A stretch of 10,917 nt of DNA. It comes from Smittium mucronatum. Taxonomy: Eukaryota > Kickxellomycota > Harpellomycetes > Harpellales > Legeriomycetaceae. The first letter of the stretch is position 1. Each line of letters begins with the position of its first letter. Below the pieces are notes generated by a model. The model ran no database searches and was not told the DNA's origin. It was given only the letters and a program-made list of their open reading frames with translations. Below, in pieces: positions 7,657 to 10,917 of this stretch. Where the stretch lies: NCBI GenBank assembly GCA_001953115.1, contig LSSL01006201.1:1-10917 (forward strand). Direction: 5' to 3'. Position numbers and translations under genes: made by a program.

Positions 7657-7755
7657 AGCCCATTAAGGTATAAATAGCGCTAAATGATTGGGAAAAAGTA
7701 ATTAAAACATTAATTGAAATCCCAAAATTGCTGTTAAATCTTTATTTGATGGGCT
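7657..7755. repeat. Nested inverted repeats, possible foldback
   Basis: AGCCCAT at 7657-7663 is the reverse complement of ATGGGCT at 7749-7755. Inside it, TTGGGA at 7688-7693 is the reverse complement of TCCCAA at 7720-7725, and AATT pairs continue toward the centre. Two nested stems built on GGG/CCC triplets are unusual in this composition, but the intervening segments do not pair well. The fold is only suggested. Confidence 0.3.
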
Positions 7756-8179
7756 TTATTGTATAATCATCTTTTCAGTAAATCAATTTAACTAAAGGAT
7801 CCAAATCTATTGAATTTTCTGAGAAATTTATGGATATAATTTATATGAAAAACCTGATACAACTTGAATTATTATTTTATAACTCAAATTCAAATATAAT
7901 AATATACAGTTTGCTTTAAAAATTTCATTATTTTAAAGGTTTTCTTCGAGATTATTTTGCTATTTTAAAAAAAATGAAATATTTTTGATAGAAACTTTTG
8001 AAATATATTTTAATTCATAAAAATATCATAAAACTAGAAAAAAAGTACAAAAAATAATTACTTTTTATATATTTATCGTTTAAAAAACTCAATTTTACTT
8101 TTATTTTTATCAAATAAATTAATTTATAAATTTATTAGTATCGATAAAGTATTAATATGTGAAATATAATAGATTTGTA
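7756..8179. other. A+T-rich stretch, nothing recognised
   Basis: About 420 bases of very A+T-rich DNA with dense stops in all frames and no visible repeat. Confidence 0.5.
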
Positions 8180-8400
8180 GTACGACCATTTTTTTCCCTA
8201 GGTTTAGCAATACTCTTTTTACAATCTTAAAGTTTATTCTTGCTTGTAGTGTGTTTTTAGAAATTATATTTTAGTTAGTTAGGTTAGATAGTTTTATTTT
8301 GTGTTTTTAATAAAAATCATTTGTTATTTTTCGGTTGTGTTTTTACCAGCCTCTTCTCAAATTGTTTTTTTTTGTTTTAATTATAGAAATCTTCGTGATC
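8180..8400. other. Strand-asymmetric T/G-rich block
   Basis: The plus strand here is strongly T- and G-rich. A hand count over 8221-8340 gives 64 T, 30 A, 20 G and 6 C. GTGTTTTTA occurs three times (8251-8259, 8301-8309, 8337-8345), and TTAG is repeated at 8271-8288. Both neighbours are nearly balanced for A and T. The block may be transcribed, a replication-linked skew, or the remains of a simple repeat. No coding frame is supported. Confidence 0.4.
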
Positions 8401-8419
8401 TGGAATGGTTAAATATTCA

Positions 8420-8568
8420 GTCCAAGCCATTTTATTAATAAAAAAACCTAGTATAATCACTTTCAAGTCGCTTTGTTATTTTCCAAGACGCTTTAGGTAA
8501 ATCCAAGCCAATTATGGTCATTTACCTGTAAAATGCAAGCTTTTTTATTTAAGGCCAATCCAAGCTGT
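8420..8568 (+). repeat. Degenerate ~20-nt tandem repeat with CCAAG core
   Basis: CAAG cores lie at 8423, 8464, 8484, 8504, 8536 and 8561. The spacings are 41, 20, 20, 32 and 25, so the central units have a 20-base period. Examples are TTTCAAGTCGCTTTGTTATT, TTCCAAGACGCTTTAGGTAA and ATCCAAGCCAATTATGGTCA. Outer copies keep (T)CCAAGC followed by T-rich sequence. It looks like an eroded minisatellite or an array of related binding sites. It directly follows the T/G-rich block and has more G+C than its surroundings. Confidence 0.45.
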
Positions 8569-8592
8569 TTTCCCGATGATTTTTTTTAATTT

Positions 8593-8787
8593 TTAAATTG
8601 GATAAAATAAAATAACTTCTATAATTTTATCAAATCCTGATTTTGGATGAGCGTTTTGCGTTCATGTTTTCCAAATAAAAATGATCACTGAATGTGCTTG
8701 ACTTCTAGTTTCTACTTTATTAAAAAGCTCTGAGTAAATTGTAATTGATGATAATTCGGAATCTAGAGAAGCTAAATCAGAATTCAT
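8593..8787 (-). pseudogene. 64-codon minus-strand frame interrupted by one TGA, unidentified
   Basis: An ATG at 8787 opens 41 codons (starting MNSDLASLDSELSSITIYSE) to TGA at 8664-8662. The same frame then continues 22 codons (TQNAHPKSGFDKIIEVILF) to TAA at 8595-8593. The composition is mixed and acidic at the start. The LFN...SQAHSVIIFIWK segment and a following PKSG vaguely recall the helix-turn-helix and PRSGRP linker of Tc1/mariner transposases, but the spacing does not match and no catalytic domain follows. It may be a decayed gene, a short gene ending at the TGA, a frame where TGA is tryptophan, or chance. It is adjacent to the 20-nt repeat array. Confidence 0.22.
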
Positions 8788-9191
8788 TTACCAAATTTAA
8801 GATATTCTATAAACATTAAAATTTCAAATTTATATTCAAAAACTATTTATTCCTGTATAAAATTCAAAATAAATAACTTTTCTCCAACCAATTTTGTATC
8901 CAAGAGAATTTTCAAAAAATTATAATGAGTATTCAAAAAATAGATTTTAAATTGGTTGAGCGAAATTATACCTGTTATAACTAAATAAGAAAAAAATATT
9001 CAATTTCTTCAGAAGCATCATATAAATATAAAATTATAGTCATTAGTATCATGCATGGATCTATAGTAGGAATAATATCTATGTATATATTTTGCAAAGA
9101 GTTTTATCATCTGTGTTAGGAGTTTATTATTTTGTTTATCGAATGCGTTGATTCTTTAAAAAATCATAAAAAAATTTCTCGGGTCATCCAG
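8788..9191. other. A+T-rich stretch, nothing recognised
   Basis: About 400 bases upstream (minus-strand sense) of the frame at 8593-8787. No distinct promoter or additional exon stands out. Confidence 0.45.
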
Positions 9192-9225
9192 AATGTTTAA
9201 AGGTACCTTTTTTTTAATGTTTAAA
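9192..9225. repeat. Direct repeats flanking a 12-bp palindrome
   Basis: AATGTTTAAA occurs at 9192-9201 and 9216-9225, 24 bases apart. Between them, and overlapping the first copy, lies the perfect palindrome AAAGGTACCTTT at 9199-9210, then a T run. It is compact and neat but short; it could be an operator-like site or coincidence. Confidence 0.35.
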
Positions 9226-9563
9226 CTTACTGATGGTTTTTACCTATTATCATGAGTTTAAATAGAAATGCTACTTTTAAAAATCAATTGGTTGTATATA
9301 TTAGCTTACTTAATCACAAAAAGAAAACTCTGATTATTAGAAATTAAATGCAGCTTCACAATAAGATAGATATAAAATCATTTAATCGATTTGAATTACA
9401 ATAGAAGGTGATAAATAATCCTTTTATGGGAATTTTACCTATATGTTAAAAATACAATATCATTGAAATACCTTTAAGAATTTTATATTCAATTTATTTT
9501 GTTATAATCTTTTCAAAATTTCTATAATAACCGGCTAATTTAAATTTGTGAAACTCTAATTCC
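9226..9563. other. A+T-rich stretch, nothing recognised
   Basis: About 340 bases with no gene or structure that I can support. Confidence 0.45.
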
Positions 9564-9582
9564 TATTATTATTATTATTATT
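9564..9582. repeat. (ATT)n microsatellite
   Basis: Nineteen bases of uninterrupted TAT/ATT trinucleotide repeat, about six units, followed by an A8 run. Confidence 0.85.
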
Positions 9583-9952
9583 CAAAAAAAAGTTAATTAG
9601 GTTTTTTTATTGATCTTTTATACTCTGCCACTCAAATTATTATTTAAATATTAGCACATTATTATAAAATAGACTCTAACAGAATCATTTTTTTGCCTAT
9701 AAAACGGTTAAATTTTATATAATGGTAATTCGATTGATTTAATAAAACTTTAGAACATTTTATACTAACTCAAAAAAAATTAACAGGATTAGAGTCATCT
9801 TTTAGGGATATAATTACAGAGTTAAATTAAAACCATTCCTCAATTTATTTCAAAAACTAAAATACATTATATTATCTTAAATTCACATAAATTTTACTCC
9901 AAGTTAAAAAAAATATAGATTTTAGAGCTCTAGATAAATAAAATTAGGGACT
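9583..9952. other. A+T-rich stretch, nothing recognised
   Basis: About 370 bases between the microsatellite and the 31-bp tandem repeat, without a supported gene or RNA. Confidence 0.45.
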
Positions 9953-10039
9953 AATTGCAAAAATAGGTATTTTTTTTGAAATTAATTGCAAAGAATAGGT
10001 ATGATTTTGAAATTAATTGCAAAAATAGACATGATAATG
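9953..10039 (+). repeat. 31-bp tandem repeat, ~2.8 copies
   Basis: Units start at 9953, 9984 and 10015, exactly 31 bases apart. Each begins AATTGCAAA, continues with AATAGG or AATAGA and a TATT/CATGAT part, and units 1 and 2 end TTTTGAAATT. Units 1 and 2 differ at a few positions; unit 3 matches the first ~20 bases and then fades. This is a clear minisatellite made by local duplication. Confidence 0.8.
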
Positions 10040-10282
10040 TTATTTTCCCAAATTGGACAGATTAATATGGCCAGAAATAATTCCATCCAATAAACCTTCA
10101 GATAGCACTCATTAGCCTTTAAATTTATATTATGTCCAAATCATAATGGCACAAATAAATAGCCTATTATTAACTGAACCAAATTCAACAGAATTGAAAT
10201 AATAGCTAAATTCCCTCCATTAATGTATAGTACAAGCAATTTGAGTTTTAAAATGTAATTAAATTATAATGAATGATAATAG
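10040..10282. other. Transition to the G+C-richer right end, nothing called
   Basis: G+C rises gradually here compared with the central window. Short frames exist but none is longer or better composed than chance predicts. Confidence 0.4.
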
Positions 10283-10381
10283 AAAAGCTATACGGGTCAA
10301 TTGTATCGCCTAAAAGGCGTGAAAGATAAACTAAGTAGCATTTTAAACTTTCCGAATAAACAAATTTTAAGAAAGGATTAA
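10283..10381 (+). CDS. Candidate short exon-like frame, unidentified
   Basis: Between TAG at 10280-10282 and TAA at 10379-10381 one frame is open for 32 codons. It includes TGQLYRLKGVKDKLSSILNF and ends PNKQILRKD. There is no ATG, so it would be an exon or a fragment. It is not in phase with the longer frame starting at 10404. A G+C-rich 5-bp stem (CGCCT/AGGCG at 10307-10319) lies inside it. The composition is protein-like, but the length is unremarkable for chance. Confidence 0.15.
   Translation, partial: KSYTGQLYRLKGVKDKLSSILNFPNKQILRKD
10307..10319. repeat. Compact G+C-rich stem-loop
   Basis: CGCCT (10307-10311), loop AAA, AGGCG (10315-10319). Four of the five pairs are G:C, which stands out against the composition of the window. 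It does not extend, and no T run follows. Confidence 0.35.
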
Positions 10382-10403
10382 AAGTAAAAATTCAGTTTAT
10401 ATA

Positions 10404-10829
10404 ATGGAATCGGATTTAGAAGAAAACACGAATGACTTCGATTCCAAGTTAAAGAAAGTGCTTAAATTTTATTTTTTATTTTATTTTAAAAATATAAATA
10501 TTTTAGTTTATAACTGAGCACATAACGAGCATATTTTCCAAATATCATATTACATTCTAGATTTTTTAAACATAAAAGCAAAAAAACATATTATATAACC
10601 TGATTTAAATTTAAGCTCTCAAAGTGCTTTTTAAAAAAAAGGAATTAAAAGCATCCAAGAATCAGTTATGATATTCTTGAAAACAAGTGAGAAACGCTTA
10701 TTACACAACATTCTAAGTGGATATTACGATTCTAAAAACGAATCGGCTGATAGTAATTATAACTATGTAAGTGTAAGGATCAGGTTTAATGGGATAATTT
10801 TAATGATAAATGTTAAAAGGATATACTAG
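10404..10829 (+). pseudogene. Extended gene-like frame with four in-frame stops, unidentified
   Basis: This is the most gene-like region. An ATG at 10404 begins MESDLEENTNDFDSKLKK. The same frame can be followed for 142 codons to TAG at 10827-10829, with only three stops between: TGA at 10515-10517, TAA at 10596-10598 and TAA at 10632-10634. The longest open part, 10635-10826, has 64 codons with an internal ATG at 10668. It contains GIKSIQESVMIFLKTSEKRL, then HNILSGYYDSKNESADSN and VSVRIRFNGIILMINVKRIY. G+C is near 30%, and Glu, Asp, Ser and Arg codons are much commoner than elsewhere. A consensus-like donor GTAAGT at 10764-10769 and acceptors ATCAG (10661-10665) and TACTAG (10824-10829) could make 10666-10763 an exon. 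Removing 10458-10506 as an intron bypasses the TGA but reaches a TAG at 10558. It may be a decayed gene, a multi-exon gene running past the window edge, or a frame in a reassigned code. No confident family. Confidence 0.33.
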
Positions 10830-10917
10830 TTAAAAGCACAAAAGATATGGAAAGAGACAAGTTGAAAAGCTTAACCATTCCAAAATGTCTAAGCTTCCTT
10901 ATTTATACCATTTTCTA
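10830..10917 (+). other. Right edge, open in two plus frames, possible truncated exon
   Basis: After the TACTAG ending at 10829, one frame reads AAA AGC ACA from 10832 to the window end without a stop (contains KDMERDKLKSLTIPKCLSF). A second frame, beginning CAC AAA at 10837, is also open to the edge. G+C is raised here. If the GTAAGT at 10764 is a real donor, one of these could be the next exon. The phase joining from 10763 fits the second frame through the AG at 10835-10836. The edge prevents a decision. Confidence 0.18.

Noticed and set aside
8271..8288. Interstitial telomere repeat (TTAG/TTAGG)
   Set aside because: Only four imperfect units are present, with only one TTAGG, inside a generally T/G-rich block; this is not enough to call a telomeric array.
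1..10917. tRNA, rRNA and CRISPR signals
   Set aside because: Reading both strands for the GGTTCRA-type T-loop, conserved rRNA words and regularly spaced identical repeats gave nothing. The two short tandem arrays (31-bp and decayed 20-bp) have no unique spacers and are not CRISPR arrays.

Overview
This window is extremely A+T-rich. By line sampling it is roughly 80-83% A+T, with a few islands near 30-40% G+C. I see no confidently identifiable protein gene, no rRNA or tRNA, no CRISPR array and no complete known mobile element. Such low coding content argues against an ordinary bacterial, phage or organelle genome. It fits gene-poor nuclear DNA of an A+T-rich eukaryote, such as a germline or intergenic region of a protist, a microsporidian with an expanded genome, or an A+T-rich invertebrate. 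I cannot choose between these. A very eroded symbiont genome is a weaker alternative.

Layout. Positions 9-179 (minus strand) hold a protein-like frame that could be a 3' terminal exon, preceded by a TTTTCAG acceptor-like sequence. Positions 1143-2955 are framed by two diverged inverted copies of a ~243 bp sequence. This is the clearest structural feature, and it encloses about 1.3 kb of A+T-rich DNA. From about 3.3 to 6.5 kb there are scattered short frames in slightly G+C-richer islands (3326-3527, 3635-3812, 4648-4761, 5028-5285, 5493-5609, 6353-6514). Between 6.8 and 7.8 kb there are several hairpins, the best at 7218-7243. Positions 8180-8570 form a distinct block, first strongly T/G-skewed and then carrying a decayed ~20-nt repeat. 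A minus-strand frame interrupted by one TGA follows at 8593-8787. Positions 9953-10039 are a clear 31-bp tandem repeat. The last 650 bases are richer in G+C and carry the most gene-like frames (10283-10381 and 10404-10829), the latter broken by four stops.

Caution on coding calls. At this composition I estimate roughly one stop per ten codons in a random frame. Dozens of chance frames of 35 codons and a few near 57 codons are therefore expected in 10.9 kb on both strands. All coding entries are candidates or relics, not established genes. Local G+C, codon-level composition and, in one case, preservation in two repeat copies are the only reasons they are listed. Several frames would be longer if TAA/TAG or TGA were sense codons, but the evidence does not establish a variant code.
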